Shown: positions 32,945-42,226, numbered from the stretch's first letter. The stretch: DNA of 57,052 bases from Candidatus Bathyanammoxibius amoris (GCA_024451685.1 JAMXCW010000002.1:173541-230592), one strand, 5' to 3'. Numbers and translations are program-made. The notes: generated by a model not told the origin, from the letters alone.

Positions 32945-35011
32945 GCACGGGAGGCGCTCGAGGCGGCTATAACGGCATCAGGTTACAGTACAAAAGATGA
33001 AGCAAAGAAAGAGCTCCCGGAATTATTTACCCCGGCAAGGCGGCTTATTCTCTCCGTCATCTTAACCGTTCCGGTCCTTGTTATAGCCCTGTTCATGCTG
33101 GAGTTCCCGAACTCCGATTACGTCCAGCTCGTTTTAACCACCGTGGTGGTATTTGGTGCGGGCTCCGAATTCTTCACAGGGGCCATTCGCCAGCTCCGGT
33201 TTTTAAGGGCCAACATGGACACCCTGATAGCCATGGGCAGCGGTACCGCCTACACATACAGCGCATTAGGGCTTATGAGCGGTGGCGGGGACTTATATTT
33301 CAAGAGCGCAGCCATGATAATAACCCTGGTGCTCCTTGGCCGTTATCTTGAGGCAAATGCCCGGGCAAAGACCACCAGGGCCCTGGAGGAACTGGCCTCA
33401 GTAGCGCCGCCGACGGCCGCCTGCATGAGAGACGGCAAAGAGGTAGTGGTAGAGGCTGGTGAGCTTAGGCTGGGAGACAGGGTAATCATAAAACCGGGCG
33501 ACAGGATCCCCGCTGACGGCGTAGTGACAGAAGGACAGACCACTGTAAATGAGTCTATGCTCACGGGAGAAAGCATCCCCGTTGAGAAAGTAAAGGGTGA
33601 TGAGGTACAGGCAGGGACGATTAACAATAACGGCAACATCGTCTTTAAGGTGGACAAGCTGGGTGAAGACACCACGCTCGCCCGCATAGTCCGGCTTGCG
33701 AGGGAGGCCCAGGCGTCAAAGGTGCCGACAGAGTCACTCGTTGACAGGATAGCCGGAGTCTTTGTGCCCCTCGTATTGGCCGTAGCCGGAGCAACCACAC
33801 TGGTCTGGCTCTATCTTGGCCATCCGCTTCCGTTGGCACTCAGCGCGTCCACAGCCGTCTTACTGATAGCCTGCCCGTGTGCGCTTGGGCTTGCCGCCCC
33901 TACTGCGGTTGCGGCAGGGATAGGGCGCGCCGCGGAGATGGGCATACTGATAAGAAACGCCCAGAGCCTGGAAGATGCCTCGGGGCTGAACACCTTGATA
34001 TTCGGTAAAACAGGCACAATAACCCGTGGCGAGACCGGTGTCACAGACTTTTATAACGCCTCGGACATGCCCGAAGACGAGCTGCTCTCTATCATCGCCT
34101 CCGCCGAGACGCCCTCGGAACATCCCCTCGCGCGGGCCATGATAGAGTACGCCACGAAGAGAAACGCCACTATCAAGACCGTGACAGACTTCGAGGCCGT
34201 CAGCGGGGAAGGGATAACCGCCGACCTGAACGGCACAAGAATTATTATCGGCAACGAAAGGATGTTGAGAAACAGGGATATAGATACCACTTCCGTTAAT
34301 AACAAGGTCTCAGAAATGAAAAAGGGCGGTAAGACACCCGTCTACGTAGCAACTGACGGGCGCGTAGTCTCCGTCTTCGCGCTTCAGGACGTCCCGCGGG
34401 AAAAGACGGGCGATGCCATCGCGGCGATAAAATCTTTCGGCATAGAACCCGTTATGTTGACGGGTGACAATGAAGCCACCGCCCGTGAGATAGCGAAGCA
34501 GGTCGGGATTCAGAGGTTCAAGGCGGGGTTGAAACCGGAAGAGAAGGTGGCCGAACTACGCCGGGAAAAGGATAAGGGGAAAAAGGTCGGCATGGTAGGC
34601 GACGGCATAAACGACGCCCCCGCGCTGGCTGCCGCGGACGTCAGCTTTGCCATCGGTACGGGGGCAGACGTGGCTATAGAGACGTCGCAGGTCACACTGG
34701 TAAAGGGAGACATAAAGAAGGCCGCCGAGGCCGTGGCCCTGAGCCGGCAGACGATGAGGATAATAAAACAAAACCTCTTCTGGGCCTTCTCATATAACAT
34801 TGTGGCCATACCACTTGCCGCCACGGGATTTCTGAACCCCATGATAGCGGCAGGGCTCATGGCCTTCAGCTCTGTACTTGTCGTGTTTAATTCACTCAGG
34901 CTCAGGGGGTACCAACCGTCGTTTGGGATGACCCCCGGTGCGTCAACAAAGAGTCCATTGAAATGTTGTAATCTGAATAAGTCTGACGTGAACGTTTTCG
35001 GAAGGAGGTGA
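32792..35011 (+). CDS. Second copper P1B-type ATPase, catalytic Asp replaced by Gly
   Basis: A 739-residue pump homologue with one HMA domain (GMRCASCAG), CPCALGL in the ion path, TGES, HP (SEHPLARAM), and [22 protein letters not shown]. The phosphorylation motif reads IFGKTGTIT instead of DKTGT: residue 405 is Gly (codon GGT at 34004-34006; GAT would be Asp). All other P-type motifs are intact. As read it cannot form the phospho-enzyme, so it should not transport. Same operon as csoR and copZ. A sequencing error at one base is possible. Confidence 0.93.
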   Translation: MTNKQKTDLSIAGMRCASCAGKIEKALLEVPGVEEAQVNFATEQATVTGSAAREALEAAITASGYSTKDEAKKELPELFTPARRLILSVILTVPVLVIALFMLEFPNSDYVQLVLTTVVVFGAGSEFFTGAIRQLRFLRANMDTLIAMGSGTAYTYSALGLMSGGGDLYFKSAAMIITLVLLGRYLEANARAKTTRALEELASVAPPTAACMRDGKEVVVEAGELRLGDRVIIKPGDRIPADGVVTEGQTTVNESMLTGESIPVEKVKGDEVQAGTINNNGNIVFKVDKLGEDTTLARIVRLAREAQASKVPTESLVDRIAGVFVPLVLAVAGATTLVWLYLGHPLPLALSASTAVLLIACPCALGLAAPTAVAAGIGRAAEMGILIRNAQSLEDASGLNTLIFGKTGTITRGETGVTDFYNASDMPEDELLSIIASAETPSEHPLARAMIEYATKRNATIKTVTDFEAVSGEGITADLNGTRIIIGNERMLRNRDIDTTSVNNKVSEMKKGGKTPVYVATDGRVVSVFALQDVPREKTGDAIAAIKSFGIEPVMLTGDNEATAREIAKQVGIQRFKAGLKPEEKVAELRREKDKGKKVGMVGDGINDAPALAAADVSFAIGTGADVAIETSQVTLVKGDIKKAAEAVALSRQTMRIIKQNLFWAFSYNIVAIPLAATGFLNPMIAAGLMAFSSVLVVFNSLRLRGYQPSFGMTPGASTKSPLKCCNLNKSDVNVFGRR

Positions 35012-35013
35012 AA

Positions 35014-35058
35014 ATGACCAAAAAACCAGTTTTCACCTGTTGTACTGATTCGACGTAA
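35014..35058 (+). CDS. Possible 14-residue peptide MTKKPVFTCCTDST
   Basis: A minimal ORF right after the ATPase stop, with a strong site (GGAAGGAGGTG, 3 bases before ATG), unusual in this window. The peptide contains an adjacent Cys pair. It may be a leader or metal-binding micropeptide; it could also be a chance frame under a ribosome site. Confidence 0.35.
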   Translation: MTKKPVFTCCTDST

Positions 35059-35086
35059 CACTTCAGTATTTAAGGAGGGTAAAAAG

Positions 35087-35551
35087 ATGAAGTTCAGCAT
35101 AATTATGGGATGCCTGTTGGGTATCCTGGCACTGGGCGTTGTGTCAACGGATTATAGCGGCACGGCCCTGGCCCAGGAATCCATTAAGGCAGTATGCCCC
35201 AACTGCGCGGAAAAGGACATGCACATGAAGGGCATGGGCGCCATTCCGCATGAAAAGACCATGAGCTGTCCCGACTGCAAGGGCAAAAGCGCTGGGCACG
35301 TCTGCGAGAAGCGCAGTGCCGAAAAACTCACTTGTCCTATGCACAAGAAGGTTGCGGCATCAGTGGAAAGAGAGACTACCGAGGCAGTGTGTCCTACCTG
35401 CAAGGAAAAGATCGTCCTGAAGAAGGGTATTGGTATTACCCCTCTGAAGAGGGAGATGGTATGCATCGACTGCAAGGGTAAGGGTGCTGAGCATGTCTGC
35501 AAGAAGTGCGATGCAGAGGCACTGGCATGTCCAAGATGCAGTAAGGCCTAG
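35087..35551 (+). CDS. Secreted Cys-rich repeat protein, putative copper/silver binder
   Basis: A 154-residue protein. A signal peptide (IIMGCLLGILALGVVSTDYSGTALA) is followed by two copies of a roughly 60-residue unit with the pattern AVCP-x-C-x-EK...KG-x-G...M-x-C-x-DCKGK-x-A-x-HVC-x-K...L-x-CP. The first unit is richer in Met and His (MHMKGMG). No family recognised; the layout suggests soft-metal binding outside the cytoplasm. AAGGAGGG precedes the start. Directly before cusC. A partial third unit is seen just downstream (35572-35610). Confidence 0.7.
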   Translation: MKFSIIMGCLLGILALGVVSTDYSGTALAQESIKAVCPNCAEKDMHMKGMGAIPHEKTMSCPDCKGKSAGHVCEKRSAEKLTCPMHKKVAASVERETTEAVCPTCKEKIVLKKGIGITPLKREMVCIDCKGKGAEHVCKKCDAEALACPRCSKA

Positions 35552-35571
35552 ACGGCCGGGGCATACATAGT

Positions 35572-35610
35572 AAGGGCTGTTTGTCCTATCTGCAAGAAGA
35601 CAATTTAGTT
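35572..35610 (+). pseudogene. Remnant of a third Cys-rich repeat unit
   Basis: Downstream of the stop at 35551 a frame reads IVRAVCPICKKTI then stop (TAG at 35608-35610), matching the repeat opening TEAVCPTCKEKIVLKK. It has no start codon of its own and looks like a decayed further unit. Confidence 0.5.
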
Positions 35611-35632
35611 AGTTTCTGGAGGGGTAAGTAGT

Positions 35633-35673
35633 GGCAGGGGGCCTCGGTTCAGTTCTGACCGCGGTCCCCTGCC
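35633..35673. other. GGCAGGGG...CCCCTGCC hairpin between the Cys-rich gene and cusC
   Basis: Eight-base arms (35633-35640 and 35666-35673) flank a 25-base loop. No T-run follows, so it is not a standard intrinsic terminator; it may shape operon read-through. Confidence 0.4.
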
Positions 35674-35718
35674 CCTTCAGATAGAGAGGAGCGTATTGTT
35701 ATTTCTCAGGAGATAAAA

Positions 35719-37017
35719 ATGAGAAACCCTAAACACACATTTTTTTCACTGGTGTTCCTCTGCTTCCTCTTTATGCCCGGCTACACCACTGCTCAGGAGG
35801 AGGAATACCTGGAATCCCAGGAGCCCCCGCTGACGCTGCGCTGGGTGGTGGAAGAGGCCGTGGACAATAACCCCGACATAAGGGCGTCCCTCAACCGCTG
35901 GGAGGCGTCTCAGGAGGCCATCGACGCCGCCAGGTCTCTCGACGACCCCAGGGCCGGCTTCCAGATAAGAAACGCAAAGTCCCCTATACAAGTGGAGGGG
36001 CCGGGCTGGAATAGATACCGGCGCATGGGCGGTGTCTCTCAAAAGATACCCTTCCCGGGAAAGCTACGTCTCAGGGGAGAGATAGCGTCTCAAAGCTCTG
36101 AGATGTCCAAAAGTAACTGGGAGGAGACGATAACGACCATAACGGCAATGGCAAAGTCGGCATACTACAACCTTCACTACGTCCATAAGGCCATAGACAT
36201 AAGCAGGGAAGACAAAGACCTGTTAAAGAACCTGGCAAGGACGGCGGAAACACGATACCGTGTGGGCAAGACCCCGCAGAGGGACGTCCTGGCGGCACAG
36301 GTAGAGCTTGCAAAGGTTATAAACAACCTCATGGTCCTGGAAGAAGAAAAGCTGTCCATGGAGACCAGGATAAACACCCTCTTAAACCGGGACCCCGAGG
36401 CGCCGCTTGGGAGGCCGGAGGACTATACACAACACAAACTGGCCGTCACCCTCGAGGACACACAGGCACTGGCCATTAAGAACAGACCTGAACTCAAGAA
36501 ATATGATTTCGCAGTAAAGAGGAATAAATCCACCCATAAGCTGGCCAAAAAGGACCTCTATTTCCCCGACCCGGAATTCGCCATCCATTACATGCAGTCT
36601 GATACGATCGCAGACAGCTGGAGGTCGCAGGTCGGTATGAATATCCCGTGGATATGGGGCAAACACAGGGCAAAGGTAAGGGAGACCAAAGAGAACGTCC
36701 AGGCCGCCGAGGCCGACTACCAGGCCGTACAAAATGACGTGTTGTACGAGGTAAAAGACCTCTGGGTAAAGGCCATCAACGCACAGTCTACCGCCAAGAT
36801 ATACTCAGAGAACGTAATACCCCTTGCGGAACAGTCGCTCAAGGCCGCCATTACCGAGTACAAGACGGGGAAGTTAGACTTCCTCACGTTAATGGACAGT
36901 GAGAGGACGCTGCTTGACGCGGAGCTTGTATACTACCGCGCACTGGCAGACTTTGAGATAAACCTGGCGGAACTGGAGCGGGCCGTAGGTATCCCGCTGA
37001 CACAGGACGGATTCTAA
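35719..37017 (+). CDS. cusC: CusC-like outer-membrane efflux channel (TolC family)
   Basis: A 432-residue protein. A signal peptide (LVFLCFLFMPGYTTA) precedes two OEP repeats with long coiled-coil helices (RWVVEEAVDNNPDIRASLNRWEASQEAIDAARSL and the second at about 230-430). It forms the outer-membrane duct of a tripartite efflux pump. No lipobox Cys follows the signal. Good site (CAGGAG) before the ATG. Its TAA overlaps the adaptor's ATG (TAATG). Confidence 0.88.
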   Translation: MRNPKHTFFSLVFLCFLFMPGYTTAQEEEYLESQEPPLTLRWVVEEAVDNNPDIRASLNRWEASQEAIDAARSLDDPRAGFQIRNAKSPIQVEGPGWNRYRRMGGVSQKIPFPGKLRLRGEIASQSSEMSKSNWEETITTITAMAKSAYYNLHYVHKAIDISREDKDLLKNLARTAETRYRVGKTPQRDVLAAQVELAKVINNLMVLEEEKLSMETRINTLLNRDPEAPLGRPEDYTQHKLAVTLEDTQALAIKNRPELKKYDFAVKRNKSTHKLAKKDLYFPDPEFAIHYMQSDTIADSWRSQVGMNIPWIWGKHRAKVRETKENVQAAEADYQAVQNDVLYEVKDLWVKAINAQSTAKIYSENVIPLAEQSLKAAITEYKTGKLDFLTLMDSERTLLDAELVYYRALADFEINLAELERAVGIPLTQDGF

Positions 37018-38963
37018 TGGACTACAAAAGAAAAATGAAAATATTTGATGGAAAGACAACTCTGCAAAAGTCCACAAATACCATATGCCGGATTCTTCGG
37101 TCGTTTTCACTCCCTCAGAATGACAGTTATGTGGGGTTTTTCAGAGGTCTTAGAAGATTAATGATGCCGCTGGCCGTTATGGTGGCCGTCACCGGTCTGG
37201 CCTTCCTCGATACAAGCGCCACCGGCATAAACACGGACGCCGCTTCAAGACTGCTCTGGGCCGAGTCGGAAGGGGTGGTAGAGTACGAGTACTTCTGCGC
37301 CATGCATCCACAGGTGGTTTCGGACAAGCCGGGGAAGTGCCCCATCTGCGGCATGCCCTTATCGAAGAGGACCAAGGCCGGTAGAGGGACCGAAGAAGAG
37401 GGACTACCCGAGGTGCCGATGGTACAGCTCAGCCCACGGCAGATACGCCTGGCCGGGGTCAAGGTTGAACCCGTAACTTACCGCAACCTGGTCAAGACGA
37501 TATACACGGTGGGCAACATGACCTATGACGAAAGGCGGCTCGCGTACGTTACCGCGTGGGTGGGAGGCCGGGTGGACAAACTCTTTGTAGATTTCACCGG
37601 GCTTGAAGTGAAAGAGGGTGAACCGCTTGTCTGGATATACAGCCCCGAACTCGTATCCGCCCAGCAGGAATACCTGCTGGCCCTTGAGACCCGGGAAAAG
37701 ATGAAAAGCAGCTCCCTTGATGAGATAGTAAGGAGCACAGACTACCTGTTTGACGCAAGCCGCGACAGGTTGCTCCTGTGGGGGATTACCGGGAAACAGA
37801 TACAGCAACTGGCTGAGACCGGAGAGGTGCAGGACCATATGACCATCTACGCCCCCATAACGGGTACGGTCATCAAGAAGGACATCCTTAAAGGACAGTA
37901 CGTGAAAGAAGGCACGCAGATGTACACGATATCCGACCTCACAGAGCTGTGGATGATGGCGGACGTGTATGAGTATGAAATGTCGCTTGTCAAGCTGGGC
38001 CAGAAGGTTGAGATAACCACGGCCGCCTTCCCCGGCCAGACATTTACCGGCACGATCATCTTCATAGACCCATTTCTGAATGAGACCACCCGGTCGTTAA
38101 AGGTAAGGGTAGACGTTCCAAACCCTGAGCGGAAACTGAAGCCCGCCATGTTTGTTAACGTCACCATAAAAGTACCGTTGGTCGACTTGAAGGAACTCGC
38201 AAAAAGGCCCGCAGGGGTACTGTCCATACAGCGTTCAGCGGTACTGGATACGGGGCTCAGAAAGCTTGTCTACGTGGAGAGGAAAAAGGACCTGTTTGAG
38301 CCAAGGGAGATAGTGACAGGTTTTAAGGCTGAGGGTTATGTCGAGGTTTTGGAAGGACTTACAGAAGGCGAGAAGGTGGTTACCCGGGGGGCATTCCTTA
38401 TTGACGCCGAGTCACAGTTAGGGCCCGGTGTGGGCACGCAGTACTTCGGCGCAACCGGCGGCCCTGAAAAAGTGGCACCACCGCCGCATGCCCACGGCGT
38501 GGCACCGCGCACCAGGGCACCAAAAAAACCAGAAAAACTGAAGAAAGAAAAAGAGGACAAGAAGATTACAAAGGCCCCGGCAGAGGTATCAAAAGAAACT
38601 AGACCCGTCCCGCGAGGTACAACCCCGGTAGACCCTGTCTGCGGTATGACTCTGGAGGGATTTGAAGAGTTAAGCACAGAGTCTGACGGCAAATTGTTCT
38701 ACTTCTGCACGGAAGATTGCAGAAAAAAGTTTGAGGATGACCCCGATTCCTTCATCAATAAGACCTGGGCATTCAACATAGGTAACACGGTCGACCTGGT
38801 GTGCGGCATAAGGCTGGACAAGTCACGAGGTACCAAATTCACCTACCGCGATAAAGAGTACTACTTCTGTTGTAACCACTGTAAGCGTCTGTTCAAGAAG
38901 AATCCGGAAGAGTACTTAACAAAAGAGATTCTCGGCGAAGGCCAAGAACTCCACAGGCATTAG
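37017..38963 (+). CDS. cusB: CusB-like RND adaptor fused to heavy-metal-binding and YHS domains
   Basis: A 648-residue periplasmic adaptor. A membrane anchor at about 49-66 is followed by a heavy-metal-binding domain (FCAMHPQ...KCPICGMPL, about 93-114), an HlyD/CusB barrel and lipoyl core (to about 480), a Lys/Pro linker and two tandem YHS-type domains (DPVCGMTL...YFCTEDC and DLVCGIRL...YFCCNHC, about 540-640). CusB moves Cu(I)/Ag(I) to CusA. The C-terminal pair is unusual for an adaptor. The first 48 residues include a stretch from a dispersed DNA repeat (37092-37126), so ATG 37161 is an alternative start. Confidence 0.88.
   Translation: MDYKRKMKIFDGKTTLQKSTNTICRILRSFSLPQNDSYVGFFRGLRRLMMPLAVMVAVTGLAFLDTSATGINTDAASRLLWAESEGVVEYEYFCAMHPQVVSDKPGKCPICGMPLSKRTKAGRGTEEEGLPEVPMVQLSPRQIRLAGVKVEPVTYRNLVKTIYTVGNMTYDERRLAYVTAWVGGRVDKLFVDFTGLEVKEGEPLVWIYSPELVSAQQEYLLALETREKMKSSSLDEIVRSTDYLFDASRDRLLLWGITGKQIQQLAETGEVQDHMTIYAPITGTVIKKDILKGQYVKEGTQMYTISDLTELWMMADVYEYEMSLVKLGQKVEITTAAFPGQTFTGTIIFIDPFLNETTRSLKVRVDVPNPERKLKPAMFVNVTIKVPLVDLKELAKRPAGVLSIQRSAVLDTGLRKLVYVERKKDLFEPREIVTGFKAEGYVEVLEGLTEGEKVVTRGAFLIDAESQLGPGVGTQYFGATGGPEKVAPPPHAHGVAPRTRAPKKPEKLKKEKEDKKITKAPAEVSKETRPVPRGTTPVDPVCGMTLEGFEELSTESDGKLFYFCTEDCRKKFEDDPDSFINKTWAFNIGNTVDLVCGIRLDKSRGTKFTYRDKEYYFCCNHCKRLFKKNPEEYLTKEILGEGQELHRH
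37092..37126 (+). repeat. Dispersed repeat fragment inside the start of cusB
   Basis: The bases from ATTCTTCGGTCG through CTCAGAATGACAG resemble the CTCAGAATGACA-type dispersed repeat seen in many bacterial genomes. In cusB they translate to ILRSFSLPQNDSYV, which is not adaptor-like. An insertion near the gene start that kept the frame is likely. Confidence 0.5.
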
Positions 38964-38981
38964 TATAAAAGCATATCCTCT

Positions 38982-41900
38982 ATGATTAACGCCATCATAA
39001 AATTCTGCATAAGGAACAGGATGCTCGTCCTGTTCTTCTACGCCATCGTAGTGGTGGTAGGGATATACTGTCTCCGCAATACCCCTATGGACGCCATACC
39101 GGACCTGAGCGAGAACTTTCAGATAGTGTTCACCGACTGGCCCGGCAGGAGCCCCCAGGACGTGGAGGACCAGATAACCTATCCCCTGAGCGTCCAGCTC
39201 CAGGGTCTGGCCGGGGTGAAGACCGTGCGGTCTACCTCGGACTTCGGGTTCTCCGTGGTAAACATCATATTCGAGGATGGCGTGGACTATTACTTCGCCA
39301 GGGAACGCATCCTGGAGAGGCTTAGCCTGGCCACGAGTTTTCTGCCGCCCGGTGTCGTGCCCTACCTCGCCCCGGACGAAACGGCACTGGGGCAGATATT
39401 CTGGTACACCGTGGAAGGGGAGGGCTACGACCTTGGGGAACTGAGGGCCATTCAGGACTGGTACGTCCGTTATCAGCTTAACTCCGTCCCCGGTGTCGCG
39501 GAGGTGGCCAGCGTGGGCGGCTTCGTTAAGGAATACCAGATAGACGTAGACCCTAACAAGCTCGTCGCCTACAACATCCGTCTCAGTGAGGTCTTTAAGA
39601 ACGTGATGGCCAGTAACAGGACGGTGGGGGCGAAGGTAATTGAACAAAACGATATGGAGTACCTGGTCAGGGGACTGGGCTGGATAGAAACGCTGGAGGA
39701 TATAGAAAACATAGTCGTCGGCTCAAGGGACAACATACCGATATTCGTGAAAAACATCGCTAACGTACAGGTTGGCCCCGCCTTCCGCAGGAATGTCTTG
39801 GAGAAGAACGGCAGCGAGGTCACAGGCGGCGTGGTGATAATGAGGTACGGTGAGGATGCACTTTCAGTCATTAAAAGGGTAAAGGAGAAGATAAAGGAGT
39901 TGAAGCCGGGCCTACCACCAGGGGTAGAAATCGTCCCAGCCTATGACAGGACAGACCTTATACACAGGTCCATTGGCACCCTGGAGCACACACTCATACA
40001 CGAGGCCATAATTGCCCTTATCTGCATCGGTATCTTCCTGATGCACTTCCCAAGCACTATCATCATTGTCCTGACACTGCCCCTTGCCATACTGATATCC
40101 TTCACGCTTATGTACCCCCTGCACGTAACCGCAAACATCATGTCCCTCTCGGGTATCGCCATTTCCATAGGCGTGCTGGTGGATGCAAGCATCGTTATAA
40201 CGGAAAACGCCTTCAGGAATCTTACGCTTAAATTCGGCAAGAAAAAGGTAAGGGGCGATATAAGGGATACTGTGCTGGAGTCCTCCAAGTTGGTGGGCAC
40301 GCCCATCTTCTTCTCTGTGATGATAATGCTCCTGTCTTTCGCCCCGATATTCGCCCTCAGAGGCATCGAGGGAAGGCTCTTTCATCCCCTGGCCTTTACC
40401 TTCGTTATGGCCATGATAGGCACGGCCATAATATCCATAACCCTGGTGCCTGTCCTGGGAACCCTCATGATAAAGGGAAGACTCCTCAACGAGAGGGAGA
40501 ACCCGGTAGTACGCTTTTTTATGGCCATATACAACCCTGTCTTAAGGAAGGCACTCAGATTCAAATGGGTCACAATAGGCCTGACCGTCGCCCTCATCGG
40601 GGCCGCCGTATTTCTCTCTACCCTGATAGGCAGGGAGTTCATGCCCCCGCTGGACGAGGGTTCCATACTGGACATGCCCGTGTCCCTCCCCAGCGCCTCT
40701 ATCACAAGGGTAGCCGAAGACCTGAAGAAGCGAAATGCCTTGATACGTACCATCCCTGAGGTGGACATGGTGCTTGGGAAGGCCGGCAGGGCGGAGACCC
40801 CGACCGACCCCGCACCACTTGAGATGATTGAGACCATAATCACCCTGAAGCCCAAGAAGGAGTGGCGGAAGGGTATGACCAAGGAAAAGATCATCCAGGA
40901 ACTGGATACCGTGGTAAGGATCCCCGGCTGGAGCAACATCTGGACACAGCCCATCATAAACCGCGTAGATATGCTGGCAACAGGCATCAGGACGCAGGTA
41001 GGGGCCAAAATATTCGGCAGCGACCTGTACGTGCTGGAGGACCTGGCGGACCAGGTGGGAGACATCTTAAGAACAGTCCCCGGCGCCGCGGACATCTACC
41101 CCGAAAAAATAGTGGGCGAAAATTATCTGGAGATAGACATTGACCGTGCCGAGGCGGCCAGATACGGCATAAACCTGGGAGACGTCCATGACGTCATAGA
41201 AGTTGCCATGGGCGGGAAAACCGTCACCTGGACGGTGGAAGGGCGCGAACGCTTTCCCGTAAGGATACGGTACGGAAGGGAGTTGAGGACCGACGTTGAC
41301 TCCATAAAGAGAATACTGGTGGACACCGTCCGCGGGGCGCAGATACCACTCTACCAGATAGCCGACATACGCGTAACGCCGGGACCAACTAAGATAAAGA
41401 GCGAAGACGGGCTCCTGAGCGTCTACGTGCTCTTTAATGCCCGGGGCAGGGACGTGGTCGGCCTGGTAGAGGAGGCAAAAAAGGACGTCTATGAGAAGGT
41501 AGACTTCCCGCCCGGTTATTTTGTGGTGTGGAGCGGACAGTACGAACACCAGATGAGGGCAAAAAAGACGCTCATGTTCATAATGCCCATAGTCATCCTC
41601 ATCATGTTCATGCTTTTGTATATAACCTTCAACTCCTTCGCCGACACGTTAATCATAATGCTTGCCGTGCCCGCGGCCCTGACCGGCGGGATGCTCCTGC
41701 TTTTTTTCATGGGCTATAATTTCAGCGTTGCCGTCTGGGTGGGCTTCATAGCCCTCTTCGGTATATCAGTGGAAACGGGCGTTGTAATGGTGGTCTTCCT
41801 CAGGGAGGCGCTGGAAAGGAAGGGCTCAGAAAACATAAAGGAGAAAAAAGATGTTACCGAGGCGATAATGGAGGGCGCCTCACTCAGGCTGAGACCCAAG

Positions 41901-42197
41901 CTCCTGACCGTGTCTACCACGTTCTTTGCCCTGCTTCCCATGCTGTGGGCCACCGGCACGGGTTCAGAGATAATGAGGCCCCTGGCCGTACCCATGATAG
42001 GCGGGATAATCACCTCGGATGTCGTAGTCCTGCTGGTCATACCCGTACTTTACCACATGTGGATGGAGTTTAAACTACTGCCGCGCAAAAGGCCGAAGAA
42101 GGGTAAGAAGAGAGGCTGGTTCGGGAAAAAGAAGAAGTTAGCAAGTACTGTGACCGGAGGCTCCGGGTCCCCGGGGAATCCGGGTGAGATGAAGTAA
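38982..42197 (+). CDS. cusA: CusA-like heavy-metal RND efflux pump
   Basis: A 1071-residue inner-membrane pump with 12 predicted helices and two large periplasmic loops. HME-RND hallmarks are NTPMDAIPDLSENFQIVFTDWPG, the proton-relay Asp in GVLVDASIVITENAF and Glu in GISVETGVVMVVFLREAL. The C-terminus is Lys-rich. It exports Cu(I) or Ag(I) with CusB and CusC, whose genes precede it. Substrate preference among Cu, Ag, Co, Zn and Cd is inferred from context (CsoR, CopZ). Confidence 0.93.
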   Translation: MINAIIKFCIRNRMLVLFFYAIVVVVGIYCLRNTPMDAIPDLSENFQIVFTDWPGRSPQDVEDQITYPLSVQLQGLAGVKTVRSTSDFGFSVVNIIFEDGVDYYFARERILERLSLATSFLPPGVVPYLAPDETALGQIFWYTVEGEGYDLGELRAIQDWYVRYQLNSVPGVAEVASVGGFVKEYQIDVDPNKLVAYNIRLSEVFKNVMASNRTVGAKVIEQNDMEYLVRGLGWIETLEDIENIVVGSRDNIPIFVKNIANVQVGPAFRRNVLEKNGSEVTGGVVIMRYGEDALSVIKRVKEKIKELKPGLPPGVEIVPAYDRTDLIHRSIGTLEHTLIHEAIIALICIGIFLMHFPSTIIIVLTLPLAILISFTLMYPLHVTANIMSLSGIAISIGVLVDASIVITENAFRNLTLKFGKKKVRGDIRDTVLESSKLVGTPIFFSVMIMLLSFAPIFALRGIEGRLFHPLAFTFVMAMIGTAIISITLVPVLGTLMIKGRLLNERENPVVRFFMAIYNPVLRKALRFKWVTIGLTVALIGAAVFLSTLIGREFMPPLDEGSILDMPVSLPSASITRVAEDLKKRNALIRTIPEVDMVLGKAGRAETPTDPAPLEMIETIITLKPKKEWRKGMTKEKIIQELDTVVRIPGWSNIWTQPIINRVDMLATGIRTQVGAKIFGSDLYVLEDLADQVGDILRTVPGAADIYPEKIVGENYLEIDIDRAEAARYGINLGDVHDVIEVAMGGKTVTWTVEGRERFPVRIRYGRELRTDVDSIKRILVDTVRGAQIPLYQIADIRVTPGPTKIKSEDGLLSVYVLFNARGRDVVGLVEEAKKDVYEKVDFPPGYFVVWSGQYEHQMRAKKTLMFIMPIVILIMFMLLYITFNSFADTLIIMLAVPAALTGGMLLLFFMGYNFSVAVWVGFIALFGISVETGVVMVVFLREALERKGSENIKEKKDVTEAIMEGASLRLRPKLLTVSTTFFALLPMLWATGTGSEIMRPLAVPMIGGIITSDVVVLLVIPVLYHMWMEFKLLPRKRPKKGKKRGWFGKKKKLASTVTGGSGSPGNPGEMK

Positions 42198-42226
42198 CCT
42201 GAGGTAAATTGAAAGGAGAAAGACAG

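Noticed and set aside
38916-39647. 243-codon minus-strand frame opposite cusB/cusA
   Set aside because: Shadow of the cusA coding frame; no ribosome site, and the product is His/Val/Gly-rich without motifs.
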